The notes: generated from the letters alone by a model not told the origin. A stretch of 64,000 nucleotides of DNA from Paeniglutamicibacter sulfureus (GCF_030512175.1 NZ_JAULBL010000001.1:1340510-1404509); one strand, 5' to 3'; positions 7,311-16,303 are shown, numbered from the stretch's first letter. Translations and numbers: made by a program.

Positions 7311-9026
7311 ATGACAGTTACCGAAGAATTCCGTGCAGCACGCGACCGACTCCTGGAACTGCGGACCGATTACGACGGCGCCCGCAAGGAATTTCGCTGG
7401 CCCGAGTTCACGGAGTTCAATTTCGGCCTCGACTGGTTCGACCAGGTTGCCAAGGATCCACTGCGCGCCGACACCAATGCACTGGTCATCGTCGAAAAGG
7501 ACGGAACGTCCACGCGCCGCACCTGGGCCGAACTATCTGCCCGCTCCGGACAGGTCGCCAATTGGATGCGCTCGATCGGCATGAAGCGCGGCGAAAAGAT
7601 GATCGTCATGCTTGGCAACCGCGTGGAACTCTGGGAGATCATGCTGGCCGGCATCAAGCTGGGCATGGTCATGATCCCCACCACCACGCAGATGAACCAC
7701 GTCGACCTGCAGGACCGGGTTGAGCGGGGCGGTGCGCGCTGGGCGCTGGCCGGGCACGGCGACACCGAAAAGTTCTGCCGGGTCGCCGGCGACTACACGG
7801 TGATCCACGTGGACGGCGACGCACCGGTGGGCGCGGTGGACTACACCGAGAGCACCGGGCATCCCACCGAATTCGTGCCCGAGGTGGCAACCAAGGCCGA
7901 TGAAACCCTGCTGCTGTATTTCACCTCCGGCACCACTTCCAAGGCCAAGCTGGTGGAACACACCCATACCTCGTACCCGGCCGGGCACCTGAGCACGATG
8001 TTTTGGATCGGTCTGGAGCCCGGTGACGTACACCTGAATGTTGCATCCCCGGGTTGGGCCAAGCACGCGTGGAGCAACTTCTTCACCCCCTGGATTGCCG
8101 AGGCAACCGTCTTCCTCTACAACTACGAACGCTTCGACGCCAAGGCGCTCATGGCCCAGATGGATGCCGAATCCGTCACCAGCTTCTGCGCCCCGCCCAC
8201 CGTGTGGCGCCTGCTGATCCAGGCCGACCTGACGGCACTGAAGAACCCTCCGGCCAAGCTGGTGTCTGCCGGCGAGCCGCTGAACTCGGAGGTCATCGAC
8301 CAGGTCAGCCGCGCCTGGGGGCAAACGATTCGCGACGGCTTCGGACAGACCGAAACCACCGTGCAGATCGCCAATCCGCCGGGGATGCCCATCAAGATCG
8401 GTGCCATGGGCAGGCCCATGCCCGGCTACGACGTGGTCCTCATCGACCCAGCCACCGGAGCGGAGGGGCGCGAGGGGGAAATCTGCCTGCGGCTGGATCC
8501 ACGCCCGCTGGGGCTGATGAAGTCGTACTACGGGGACGGGGAGAAGACCGCGGATGCCTTCCGTGACGGCGTCTACCACACCGGAGACATGGCCGAGATG
8601 GACGAGCAGGGGGTCATCACCTACGTGGGCCGCGGCGATGACGTGTTCAAGTCCAGCGACTACAAGCTCAGTCCCTTCGAGCTGGAGTCGGTGCTGATCC
8701 AGCATCCCGCCGTCGCCGAGGCCGCCGTCGTGCCCTCCCCCGATGCGCTCAGGCTCTCGGTCCCCAAGGCCTTCGTGGTCACCGCCGCGGGCCATGAGCC
8801 TTCGGCGGAGTTGGCCGAAAGCATCCTGGGCTACTGCCGGGAACATCTGGCTCCCTTCAAACGGATCCGTCGACTCGAATTTGCCGAGCTTCCCAAGACC
8901 ATTTCCGGGAAGATCCGGCGCGTGGAACTGCGGAACAACGAAGCGGCACGCCACGACGCGGCCCCTGGGCTCCAGCCCCAGGGCATCGAGTACCGTGACG
9001 ACGATTTCCCGTCCCTGAAATCCTGA
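7311..9026 (+). CDS. acyl-CoA synthetase (AMP-binding)
   Basis: It encodes 571 residues of the acyl-adenylate-forming superfamily, closest in layout to medium-chain acyl-CoA synthetases. The phosphate loop is LLYFTSGTTSKAKLVEH, the adenine motif is GFGQTETT, the hinge region is YHTGDMAEMDEQG then YVGRGDDVFK, and the C-terminal catalytic Lys lies in LPKTISGKIRRVEL. It activates a carboxylic acid with ATP and CoA, presumably to feed the divergently encoded dehydrogenase. The ATG is preceded by AAAGGAC. Confidence 0.92.
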   Translation: MTVTEEFRAARDRLLELRTDYDGARKEFRWPEFTEFNFGLDWFDQVAKDPLRADTNALVIVEKDGTSTRRTWAELSARSGQVANWMRSIGMKRGEKMIVMLGNRVELWEIMLAGIKLGMVMIPTTTQMNHVDLQDRVERGGARWALAGHGDTEKFCRVAGDYTVIHVDGDAPVGAVDYTESTGHPTEFVPEVATKADETLLLYFTSGTTSKAKLVEHTHTSYPAGHLSTMFWIGLEPGDVHLNVASPGWAKHAWSNFFTPWIAEATVFLYNYERFDAKALMAQMDAESVTSFCAPPTVWRLLIQADLTALKNPPAKLVSAGEPLNSEVIDQVSRAWGQTIRDGFGQTETTVQIANPPGMPIKIGAMGRPMPGYDVVLIDPATGAEGREGEICLRLDPRPLGLMKSYYGDGEKTADAFRDGVYHTGDMAEMDEQGVITYVGRGDDVFKSSDYKLSPFELESVLIQHPAVAEAAVVPSPDALRLSVPKAFVVTAAGHEPSAELAESILGYCREHLAPFKRIRRLEFAELPKTISGKIRRVELRNNEAARHDAAPGLQPQGIEYRDDDFPSLKS

Positions 9027-9078
9027 TGCACGGAGAGGCTTGGATAAGCTGGGGCACGAATTCTATCCGGAGGGAACA

Positions 9079-9603
9079 TTGAGCCAGCCACTATCGCGCG
9101 ACCCGATCCTGGAAGCGCAACGCAATTGGGAACGCCGGGGGTGGGAGGACGTTGCCGAGCCCATGGCTGCGATCACGGCCCTGATGAGGACGCAACAGAT
9201 CCTGTTGCAACGCGCGGAAACGGTCCTCAAGCCATTCGGCCTCACCTTCGCCCGCTATGAGATGCTCGCTTTACTCAGCTTTGCCCGTGAGGGCTCGCTG
9301 GCCATGAATCGGGCAAGCGCCCTGTTACAGGTCCACGCCACCTCGGTGACCAACGCCGTGGACCGGCTGGAGAGTGCCGGCCTGGTGGCTCGCACCAAGC
9401 ATCCGACCGACAAGCGCACCACCCTCATTGCCCTGACGCGGCAGGGCCGCGAACTGGCCGCGGCCGCCACCATCGAGCTTAATTCCCAGGTTTTTGCCGA
9501 CTCCGGGTTTTCGGACCGCGACATCTCCACACTGATCCGGATCTTCAGCAAATTCCGCCGCGAAGCCGGGGATTTCTCCGGGGACGAGCCGGCTTCCGAG
9601 TAG
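9079..9603 (+). CDS. MarR family transcriptional regulator
   Basis: It is 174 residues long and a clear MarR protein: RYEMLALLSFAREGSLAMNRASALLQVHATSVTNAVDRLESAGLV is the winged helix and HPTDKRTTLIALTRQGREL the wing and following helix. It follows the synthetase by 52 nt and probably controls the dehydrogenase/synthetase pair in response to an acyl-CoA or the free acid; that role is inferred from context. The TTG at 9079 is chosen because GGAGGG lies 4 nt before it; an upstream TTG at 9040 has no SD. Confidence 0.88.
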   Translation: MSQPLSRDPILEAQRNWERRGWEDVAEPMAAITALMRTQQILLQRAETVLKPFGLTFARYEMLALLSFAREGSLAMNRASALLQVHATSVTNAVDRLESAGLVARTKHPTDKRTTLIALTRQGRELAAAATIELNSQVFADSGFSDRDISTLIRIFSKFRREAGDFSGDEPASE

Positions 9604-9635
9604 CGGAGGGAAACGGCCCGCCTATTTTCGGCGGT

Positions 9636-10361
9636 CTAGACGCCGACCAATTCCGGGAGTCCGAGCACGCCGTCGCGCATTGAGGCGACGGCATCGGTGA
9701 GCGAGATGAATTCGGTATCGTGCGTGACCATCACGGTGGCCACGGAGAACTCCTTGGTCACATGGGCCAACAGCCGCACAATGGACTCGCTGCGCGTGTT
9801 GTCCAGTGCCGCGGTGGGCTCGTCGACCAGCAACACCTTTGGCTCTCCCATCAGGGCGCGGGCGATGTTCACGCGCTGGCGCTGACCGCCGGAAAGCTGG
9901 TGCGGGCGCTTCTTGGCGCTGTCGGCCAAACCAACGATTTCCAGCAGTTCCAGGGCCCGGGCCTTCGCGGGCTTCAGCGGCTTGCCGCGCAAGTGGTCGG
10001 AAATCATGAGTTGCTCGACTGCCGTCAGCGAGGCCAACAGGTTGGGCTGCTGGAAGATGATGCCGACCTTCTCGCGACGCAAAGTGGTCATCTGGGCATC
10101 GTTCAGGTCGCTGGCGGTTGTCCCGTCGATGATGACCAGCCCGCTGGCGGGGCGGATCAATGTTGCCGCGGCCGCCAGCAGGGAGGACTTGCCCGACCCC
10201 GAGGGACCGATGAGCGAGAGCATCTGGCCGGCACCGACGCCGAGGTTGACGGCGTCCAGGGCCTTGACGGTGCCCTGCCCGTCCGGGTATTCCAGGGTCA
10301 GGTCGATCAATTGCAGGGGCATGTTGGCGGTTGCGGTTATGCCGGTGGCGGCGGTGTTCAT
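9636..10361 (-). CDS. ABC transporter ATP-binding protein (LolD/MacB type)
   Basis: This 241-residue ATPase has Walker A GPSGSGKSS, Q-loop IIFQQPNLLASLT, signature LSGGQRQRV, Walker B VLLVDEPTAALD and switch His in VMVTHDTEF. It belongs to the branch that works with FtsX-like permeases rather than import systems, and it is followed in context by exactly such a permease. Probable role: export or mechanotransmission of a lipid, peptide or drug across the cytoplasmic membrane. The stop-to-start gap from the permease is 71 nt. Confidence 0.93.
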   Translation of the reverse strand: MNTAATGITATANMPLQLIDLTLEYPDGQGTVKALDAVNLGVGAGQMLSLIGPSGSGKSSLLAAAATLIRPASGLVIIDGTTASDLNDAQMTTLRREKVGIIFQQPNLLASLTAVEQLMISDHLRGKPLKPAKARALELLEIVGLADSAKKRPHQLSGGQRQRVNIARALMGEPKVLLVDEPTAALDNTRSESIVRLLAHVTKEFSVATVMVTHDTEFISLTDAVASMRDGVLGLPELVGV

Positions 10362-10432
10362 TCAAATCCTTTGCGGGGAAGGTGGGGGCAGACGTTGGGA
10401 AAGACGCGCGGACGTCATCGTGGCCTGTGGGG

Positions 10433-11548
10433 CTAGTTGCCGCCCAGGGCGATGAGCGGATCGACCTTGGTGACGCGGGAGACGGCGAGCGCTGCCCCGG
10501 CCAGGCCGAGCACAAATACGCCGAGGATGGGTAGCACCGTGGTGGCGGGGCCGAGCAGGAAGGGCGCGGCGCTGGCGGCGAGGGAGCCGCCGAGGATGCC
10601 GATGCCGCCGCCGATCCCGGCACCGAGCAGCAGTACGATGCTCGCCTGGGTGATGGCGTCCCGAAGCACATACCCACCGGAGCCGCCCAGGGCCTTGAGC
10701 ACGGCAATGTCGCGGGTGCGTTGCACGGTCCAGACCGTGAGGAAGGCCAGGATCACCAGGGCGGAGATCCCGTAGAGGAAGCCCTGCATCATCAGCAGCG
10801 AGCCGTTTTCGCTCTTGTAGGAGCCCAGCGCGGCGTAGGAGCCGGCGCGGGTGGTGCTGACGGTGCCCGCGGCGGCGTTGGCCGCCTCGCTATCAACCGT
10901 TGCCCCGTCCCGGTTGGTGACGGCGATGACGGTTCCGGCGTGGGTGGCGTCTCCCAGGTGGGCGAGGCCGGCCCAGGAATCGAGGTCCGTGTAGGCGACA
11001 GAGGTGTGCGAGTACCAGTTGTCCGCGGCAATCCCGCCGACGACCAGGTCGATCCCGGCCATGGAGACGGTGTCCCCGGCCTGAAGCGCCAGGTCCTCGG
11101 CCACCGATTCGCCGATGACGACCTCTCCCTCGGCAACCGGCAACGGGGCCAGCGAGCTGCCTTCCGGGATGCCGAAGACCGCGACGTTGGTGGTTCCGGT
11201 GCTGGTTTCCGACCCCGCGGCCGAGCCCTGGAAGCGGGTCTGGGTGATGCCGATGGCTTCTGCCGATGCAACACCCGGGCGGCTGCCCCAGACGTCAACC
11301 TGTTCCGCGGTGACCTGGCTTTCGGTGAACGAGGCCTTGGGTTCGTTGCCGCTGGCGGCGCCAAAGGCAAGGGTGTCCACCGGGGTGGTCCCGGAGCCGA
11401 GGTTTTTCAGGGCAGAGGTTGACTGGTCTCCCAGACCGGCGGTCAGACCGGAGAGCATGACCAGCAGCAAGGTAATGAGCGCAACCACCGAGCCCATGAG
11501 GGCGAAGCGGCCCTTGGCGAAGCGGATGTCGCGGATTGCAAGAAACAC
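10433..11548 (-). CDS. FtsX-like ABC transporter permease
   Basis: The 371-residue protein has one N-terminal membrane helix (ALMGSVVALITLLLVMLSGL), a periplasm-type MacB domain of about 200 residues facing outwards, then three C-terminal helices with the FtsX core (WTVQRTRDIAVLKALGGS). This is the MacB/LolC arrangement. The GTG at 11548 begins FLAIRDIRFAKGRFALM, typical of the family start, and GAGAGA upstream is a weak SD. Substrate is unknown. Transcription probably starts near the palindrome at 11647. Confidence 0.9.
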   Translation of the reverse strand: MFLAIRDIRFAKGRFALMGSVVALITLLLVMLSGLTAGLGDQSTSALKNLGSGTTPVDTLAFGAASGNEPKASFTESQVTAEQVDVWGSRPGVASAEAIGITQTRFQGSAAGSETSTGTTNVAVFGIPEGSSLAPLPVAEGEVVIGESVAEDLALQAGDTVSMAGIDLVVGGIAADNWYSHTSVAYTDLDSWAGLAHLGDATHAGTVIAVTNRDGATVDSEAANAAAGTVSTTRAGSYAALGSYKSENGSLLMMQGFLYGISALVILAFLTVWTVQRTRDIAVLKALGGSGGYVLRDAITQASIVLLLGAGIGGGIGILGGSLAASAAPFLLGPATTVLPILGVFVLGLAGAALAVSRVTKVDPLIALGGN

Positions 11549-11646
11549 GGTAGGAGGTTCTCTCTCAGTGGATGGTGCGGGGGGCCTTGCGACCGGCAAT
11601 TTCCCCCTTCTTATCTCCCATCCTCCGTCTGCAGCCTCCCTTGCAC

Positions 11647-11664
11647 ATCGACCATATGGTCGAT
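11647..11664. promoter_or_regulatory. 18-bp perfect palindromic operator upstream of ABC exporter
   Basis: ATCGACCATATGGTCGAT reads the same on both strands, with outer flanking arms TGCAC and GTGCA. It lies about 100 bp upstream of the permease start and just before the end of the MBL-fold gene. The size and symmetry fit a TetR or PadR family dimer site. No such regulator gene is next to it. Confidence 0.6.
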
Positions 11665-11681
11665 TGGTGCAGGCTGTCCCA

Positions 11682-12497
11682 TTATTCGGGCATATCCCCA
11701 TTGACCCACGATATGTACCGGCGCAGCGTCCGTTTGACAGCGGTGTGGGCGTCCTGTTCCAATACGCCGAAGGCGCTGTACATCCGAGTGAACGCCAGTG
11801 GCATCACGATGCCAAGGATGCGTTCAACGGCACTGGCGGGCAGCGGGATGTTGTTGACGTAGCTGCGCATGGCGTTTGCCGATGTCCTGTCACCCCCCAC
11901 GGCAATGGTGTCCCCGCTGACCAGCACCCCGGCACCATTCTGCCCGGCCGGCCAGTGCACGACGCTGCTTCCGGCGAAGTGGCCGCCACATTGGTACATC
12001 CAGAGGCCGGGGAGCATCTCGACTTTTCCTTCCCAAAGCCTGATGACCGGATCCGGGCGCCGGATCCACTGCTCATCTGCCGCGGCAACGTACACAGGGA
12101 CATGTCCGAAGCGATGGCTGTACTGGATCGAGGATCCGGTCAGGTGCGGATGGCTGGAGGCAATGGCCGCCACTCCGCCGAGCTCGTCAATACGAAGTGC
12201 ACCGGCCACATCGATGAATCCGGGCGGCTCAAAAAGCAGGTTGCCGTCGGGAGTGCGGATCAGCAGCCCGCGATGCCCGATGCCCAGTCGCGGTGTCGTG
12301 GTGACGGAGTAGAGGTCGGGTTCCAGTTCCTCGACCAGTATTTTGTACCCCTTGGATTCGAGCTCATCACGGGTGGTCCAGGCCTGGCCCGTCGCGGGCA
12401 CGTATTGGCGTTCGTCCTCGCAGATCGCGCAGCTCTTGGGCGGGCCGGCGCCATCGCCGTGTTCAATGGCGCAGGTTAAGCAACTGAAGATGGTCAT
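11682..12497 (-). CDS. atypical MBL-fold protein
   Basis: The 271-residue protein has a short Cys-rich N-terminus (SCLTCAIEHG and KSCAICEDE, two CxxC pairs that may bind zinc) followed by a metallo-beta-lactamase-like fold. The usual HxHxDH metal motif is reduced to SHPHLTG, so the second-metal Asp and His are missing. CGGHFAGSSVVHW and VSGDTI keep the later His and Asp positions. It could be a single-metal hydrolase or a non-catalytic binder. The start at 12497 has a good AAAGGGG SD; an in-frame extension to 12551 lacks support. Confidence 0.8.
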   Translation of the reverse strand: MTIFSCLTCAIEHGDGAGPPKSCAICEDERQYVPATGQAWTTRDELESKGYKILVEELEPDLYSVTTTPRLGIGHRGLLIRTPDGNLLFEPPGFIDVAGALRIDELGGVAAIASSHPHLTGSSIQYSHRFGHVPVYVAAADEQWIRRPDPVIRLWEGKVEMLPGLWMYQCGGHFAGSSVVHWPAGQNGAGVLVSGDTIAVGGDRTSANAMRSYVNNIPLPASAVERILGIVMPLAFTRMYSAFGVLEQDAHTAVKRTLRRYISWVNGDMPE

Positions 12498-12571
12498 CAG
12501 GGCCCCTTTCCCCTCGGTTTGCAGGTCGTGGTCACATCCCACGAACCTCAAGGTGCGTTGAGGTCAAGTCC

Positions 12572-12610
12572 CCCGGGTGCGGGCGCGTCATAGACGCTCC
12601 CGCACCCGGG
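12572..12610 (-). terminator. stem-loop after the valine-degradation operon
   Basis: CCCGGGTGCGGG (12572-12583) pairs with CCCGCACCCGGG (12599-12610), and the inner GCGTC/GACGC extends the stem. It follows the mmsB stop by about 30 nt. No clear U-run follows, so it may act as a 3' stabiliser as well as a terminator. Confidence 0.6.
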
Positions 12611-12642
12611 CGACCTTGCCGCGCTTCGGCTTGCCGGCCTGC

Positions 12643-13569
12643 CTAGCCTCCCGATTTGTCCCGGATCTCGGTGATGATGCCGGAAAAGTCGCGGCCGGCC
12701 CCGCCCTCATCGGCGAACTTGCGGTAGATCTGTGCGGCCATTGGGCCCAGTTGCGCGGCAACCCCCGCAGTCTCCACGGCGTTCAACGCCAGGCCAAGGT
12801 CCTTGGCCATCAGTGCACCGGCAAAACCGGGGACATAGTCGCGATTGGCAGGGGAAGCCGGCACCGGTCCGGGGACCGGGCAGTTGGTGGTCACCGACCA
12901 GCATTGTCCCGAGGCCGTGGAGATCACGTCGAACAGCGCCTGGTGGGTCAGGCCCAGCTTCTCGCCGAGCACGAACGCCTCGGCGGCGCCGATCATGGAG
13001 ATGCCCAGGAGCATGTTGTTGCAGATCTTCGCGGCTTGTCCGGCGCCGTGTCCGCCGCAGTGCACCAGCTTCTTGCCCATGACCTCCAGCAGCGGGGTGA
13101 TGTGCGCGAGATCGCCCTCCTCGGCGCCGATCATGAACGTCAGGGTCCCGGCTTCGGCTCCGACCACGCCACCGGAAACCGGGGCGTCTGCCGACCGGTG
13201 CCCGGCGGCCAGCGCCAGCTGCGCCGCCTCGCGGGCCTGGGCCACGTCGATGGTGGAACAGTCGAGGAACAGGGTATTCGGCGGGGCGCTTTCCAGCAAC
13301 CCGGGTTCGCCCACGCCCCGGTAGGCATCGAGCAGGATGTCCCCGGAGGGGAACATCGTCAGCACGATGCGTGCGCCGGTGGCGGCCTCGATGGCCGAGG
13401 CAGCACATGGCACGCCCGCCCCGACGGCGGCGTCAACGGCCGCGGGGACGACGTCGAAGCCCACCACGTCGAAACCCGCCTTGATGAGGTTCACGGCCAT
13501 GGGCTCGCCCATGTGCCCGAGCCCCAGGAATGCTATCCGGCCCGCGGAGGCGGGCGATTGTTCAGACAT
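12643..13569 (-). CDS. mmsB: 3-hydroxyisobutyrate dehydrogenase
   Basis: MmsB oxidises 3-hydroxyisobutyrate to methylmalonate semialdehyde with NAD+ in valine breakdown. The 308-residue protein has the N-terminal Rossmann motif FLGLGHMGEPMA, the substrate loop DAPVSGGVVGAEAGTL, the catalytic Lys segment GAGQAAKICNNMLLG, and the C-terminal KDLGLALN. It is the last gene of a three-gene operon; its start lies 15 nt after the hydrolase stop, with GGAGGAA upstream. Confidence 0.95.
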   Translation of the reverse strand: MSEQSPASAGRIAFLGLGHMGEPMAVNLIKAGFDVVGFDVVPAAVDAAVGAGVPCAASAIEAATGARIVLTMFPSGDILLDAYRGVGEPGLLESAPPNTLFLDCSTIDVAQAREAAQLALAAGHRSADAPVSGGVVGAEAGTLTFMIGAEEGDLAHITPLLEVMGKKLVHCGGHGAGQAAKICNNMLLGISMIGAAEAFVLGEKLGLTHQALFDVISTASGQCWSVTTNCPVPGPVPASPANRDYVPGFAGALMAKDLGLALNAVETAGVAAQLGPMAAQIYRKFADEGGAGRDFSGIITEIRDKSGG

Positions 13570-13584
13570 GTTCTTCCTCCAGCG

Positions 13585-14658
13585 TTATTCGACCGCGTCG
13601 CTCAGGGCGCGTGGGTTGAGTTTGAGTTCGCGCTCCCCGAGCGAGGCGAAGCAGGCATCAAGGTCTTCCTGCCGCACTTGGGCCAGGGTGGGGGGATTCC
13701 ACGCCGGGGCGTAGTCCTTGTCGATGACCTGGGCACGAATGCCCTCGGGGAAGTCCCTGGACTCGAGGCAACGCAACCCGACCCGGTATTCCTGCTCCAG
13801 CGTCTCTTCGAGGGATCCCAGGTCCCTGGCGCGGCGCAGCGAGGCCAGGGTGAGCTTGAGCGCGGTCGGCGATTTCTTCGCCAGCGTCGCCACGGCGTAC
13901 TGGGCCTCAGCGTTTCCGTCGTCTGCCAGTTCCTGGAGCGCGGAGACGATTTCCTCGACATCCTGCCGCGCATAGACGTCATCGAGCCAAGGCCGCCAGG
14001 CCTCCAGGTTCGAGGCCGGGACGGGCAGGAGGTATGCCGGCAGCACTTCGTCAACCGGCCTGCGCTCAAGTTCCGCGAAGAGCTCCTCGGCGCGGGCGAA
14101 GTCGATGAGGTGGTCCGCCAGTCCAAGGTAGAGCACCTCGGCCGCGCCCAGGTGCTCGCCGGTGAGCGCGGCATGGGTGCCGGTTTCCCCGGGGGCACGG
14201 GAAAGCAGGTACGTGCCGCCGACATCCGGGACAAAGCCGATGGTGGTTTCGGGCATCCCGCTGCGGGTTCGGCTGGTGACCAGGCGGTGGCTTCCGTGGG
14301 CGGAAATCCCGACTCCCCCGCCCAGGACCAGACCGTCCATGTAGGCGATGTAGGGCTTGGGATAGGCATTGATCAGGGAATTCAGCCGGTATTCGGTCGC
14401 CCAGAAGGCTTCGGTTTCCCTGCCGCCTGCCGCGATGTCGCGGTGGATCGCCACGATGTCGCCGCCGGCGCACAGCCCGCGATCGCCTGCCCCTCGCACC
14501 AGCACCTGGCTCACCGCCGGGTCGCTGGCCCACTCGCCGAGGGTCTGGAGCATGGTCGCGGCCATGCCAGCAGTCAGGGCATTGACGGCGCGCGGTCGGT
14601 TCAGCGTGATCACGCCGAGGGATCCGCGCACTTCGGAAAGGATCTGCGGCTCGTCCAC
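13585..14658 (-). CDS. 3-hydroxyisobutyryl-CoA hydrolase (crotonase superfamily)
   Basis: It is 357 residues long, about 100 more than a plain enoyl-CoA hydratase, which fits the HIBYL-CoA hydrolase branch. Visible are LCAGGDI (oxyanion hole), MDGLVLGGGVGIS, PETTIGFVPDVGG with the catalytic Glu, and a long helical C-terminal part. It cleaves 3-hydroxyisobutyryl-CoA, giving the substrate of MmsB. The GTG start at 14658 is 5 nt after the mmsA stop, and GGAAGG inside the mmsA end serves as SD. Confidence 0.9.
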   Translation of the reverse strand: MDEPQILSEVRGSLGVITLNRPRAVNALTAGMAATMLQTLGEWASDPAVSQVLVRGAGDRGLCAGGDIVAIHRDIAAGGRETEAFWATEYRLNSLINAYPKPYIAYMDGLVLGGGVGISAHGSHRLVTSRTRSGMPETTIGFVPDVGGTYLLSRAPGETGTHAALTGEHLGAAEVLYLGLADHLIDFARAEELFAELERRPVDEVLPAYLLPVPASNLEAWRPWLDDVYARQDVEEIVSALQELADDGNAEAQYAVATLAKKSPTALKLTLASLRRARDLGSLEETLEQEYRVGLRCLESRDFPEGIRAQVIDKDYAPAWNPPTLAQVRQEDLDACFASLGERELKLNPRALSDAVE

Positions 14659-14663
14659 GTCGC

Positions 14664-16163
14664 TTAGCTACCTTCCGGCATGACGAAGCTCGCGCCCTCG
14701 CGGATGCCCGAGGGCCAGCGCGTGGTCACGGTTTTGGTCTTGGTGTAGAAGCGGAAGGCGTCGGCCCCGTGCTGGTTCAGGTCCCCGAAGCCGGAGGCCT
14801 TCCACCCGCCGAAGGTGTAGTAGGCGATCGGGACCGGGATGGGAACATTGACCCCGACCATGCCGACCTGGACGCGCGAGGTGAAGTTCCGGGCGGTGTC
14901 GCCGTCGCGCGTGTAGATGGAGACGCCGTTGCCGAATTCGTGCTCCGAGGGCAGGCGCAGGGCCTCCTCGTAGTCCTTGGCCCGCACCACGCAGAGCACG
15001 GGTCCAAAGATTTCCTCCTTGTAGATGCGCATGTTTTCGGTGACGTTGTCGAAGAGGGTGGGGCCGACCCAGAATCCGTCTTCGTGGCCCGAAACGCTCA
15101 ATCCGCGGCCGTCGACCAGCAGCGAGGCGCCCTCGTCCACGCCGACCTGGATGTAGTTCTCGATGCGTTCCTTGGCGCTTTGGGCCACAACGGGTCCGAA
15201 GTCGGATTCCTTGTCCATGCCGTCGCCGACCTTGAGCCCGGCCACGCGTTCCTTCAGCTTGGACACCAGGGCGTTGGCGGTGGCCTCGCCGACGGGGATG
15301 GCAACAGAGATGGCCATGCAGCGTTCGCCTGCCGATCCGTATCCGGCGCCCATGAGGGCATCGGCCACCATTTCCAGGTCCGCATCGGGCATGATGACCA
15401 TGTGGTTCTTGGCCCCGCCGAAGCACTGGGCGCGTTTGCCGTTGGCTGCTGCGGTGGCGTAGATGCTTTGGGCGATCGGGGTCGATCCCACGAAGCCGAT
15501 GGCCTTCACCCGCGGGTCCTCAAGCAAGGCGTCGACGGCTTCCTTGTCACCGTTCACGACGTTGAAGACACCGTCCGGGAGCCCGGCCTCGGTGAAGAGC
15601 TCGGCGAGCCGCAGCGGGACGGAGGGGTCGCGCTCGGAGGGCTTGAGGATGTAGGAGTTGCCCGCGGCAAGGGCCGGTCCGGCCTTCCACAGCGGGATCA
15701 TGGCGGGGAAGTTGAACGGGGTGATGCCTGCGACAACGCCCAGTGGCTGGCGCAGGGAGTGCACGTCGATGTCGGTTCCGGCACTGTCGGAGAATTCGCC
15801 CTTGAGCAGGTGCGGGGCGGCGGCGCAGAACTCGATGACTTCCAGGCCCCGCTGGATGTCTCCCTTTGAATCGGGGAACGTCTTGCCGTGCTCGCTGGTC
15901 AGCAGCGCCGCCAGCTCATCCATGTTCGCGTAGACGAGCTCGACGAACTTGCTAAGGATGCGGGCCCGGCGCTGCGGGTTGGTCTGGCCCCATTCGACTT
16001 GTGCGGCCTCGGCGACGGTGATGGCGTCTCGGACTTCGCCGGGCGAAGCCAGTGGGAGCCTGGATTGCACGGCTCCGGTGGAGGGGTTGTACACATCGGA
16101 GAAGCGACCGGAGGTTCCTTTGGCGTGGGCGCCGCCCACGTAGTGGGTCAGTTCACGGGTCAT
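14664..16163 (-). CDS. mmsA: CoA-acylating methylmalonate-semialdehyde dehydrogenase
   Basis: MmsA converts methylmalonate semialdehyde to propionyl-CoA and CO2. The 499-residue aldehyde dehydrogenase has GITPFNFPAMIPLW (Asn of the oxyanion hole), the NAD loop FVGSTPIAQSIY, and the nucleophile Cys in GSAGERCMAISVAI. With the hydrolase and MmsB it makes the lower half of valine catabolism. ATG 16163 has AGGAG 10 nt upstream; a TTG at 16184 gives a 7-residue longer form with no SD. Confidence 0.95.
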   Translation of the reverse strand: MTRELTHYVGGAHAKGTSGRFSDVYNPSTGAVQSRLPLASPGEVRDAITVAEAAQVEWGQTNPQRRARILSKFVELVYANMDELAALLTSEHGKTFPDSKGDIQRGLEVIEFCAAAPHLLKGEFSDSAGTDIDVHSLRQPLGVVAGITPFNFPAMIPLWKAGPALAAGNSYILKPSERDPSVPLRLAELFTEAGLPDGVFNVVNGDKEAVDALLEDPRVKAIGFVGSTPIAQSIYATAAANGKRAQCFGGAKNHMVIMPDADLEMVADALMGAGYGSAGERCMAISVAIPVGEATANALVSKLKERVAGLKVGDGMDKESDFGPVVAQSAKERIENYIQVGVDEGASLLVDGRGLSVSGHEDGFWVGPTLFDNVTENMRIYKEEIFGPVLCVVRAKDYEEALRLPSEHEFGNGVSIYTRDGDTARNFTSRVQVGMVGVNVPIPVPIAYYTFGGWKASGFGDLNQHGADAFRFYTKTKTVTTRWPSGIREGASFVMPEGS

Positions 16164-16239
16164 GTGATTGATGCTCCTATGCAAGATTCGCCTGAACGCG
16201 GCAGCGGCCTGTGATGCGCACCACGCCTGTTACCCAAAA

Positions 16240-16270
16240 ATATACTCGGACTTCCTACTAAATTGCTAGG
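16240..16270 (-). promoter_or_regulatory. mmsA promoter with shared CTTCCTACTAA motif
   Basis: Read leftwards, TATATT (about 16239-16244) is a good -10, with AGCAAT 17 nt before it. The block CTTCCTACTAAATTGCTAGG occupies 16251-16270; its first 11 bases also occur at 7274-7284 by the acyl-CoA dehydrogenase, where CTAGG is also found near the -35. A common regulator of branched-chain acyl-CoA genes is a reasonable guess. Confidence 0.45.
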
Positions 16271-16303
16271 TCTTGGCCACCCTCGCCGGCACCCCATGGC
16301 CGC

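Noticed and set aside
12577-14667. 696-codon plus-strand frame opposite mmsB and the hydrolase
   Set aside because: Low-complexity Gly/Arg/His composition; both opposite genes have full family motifs.
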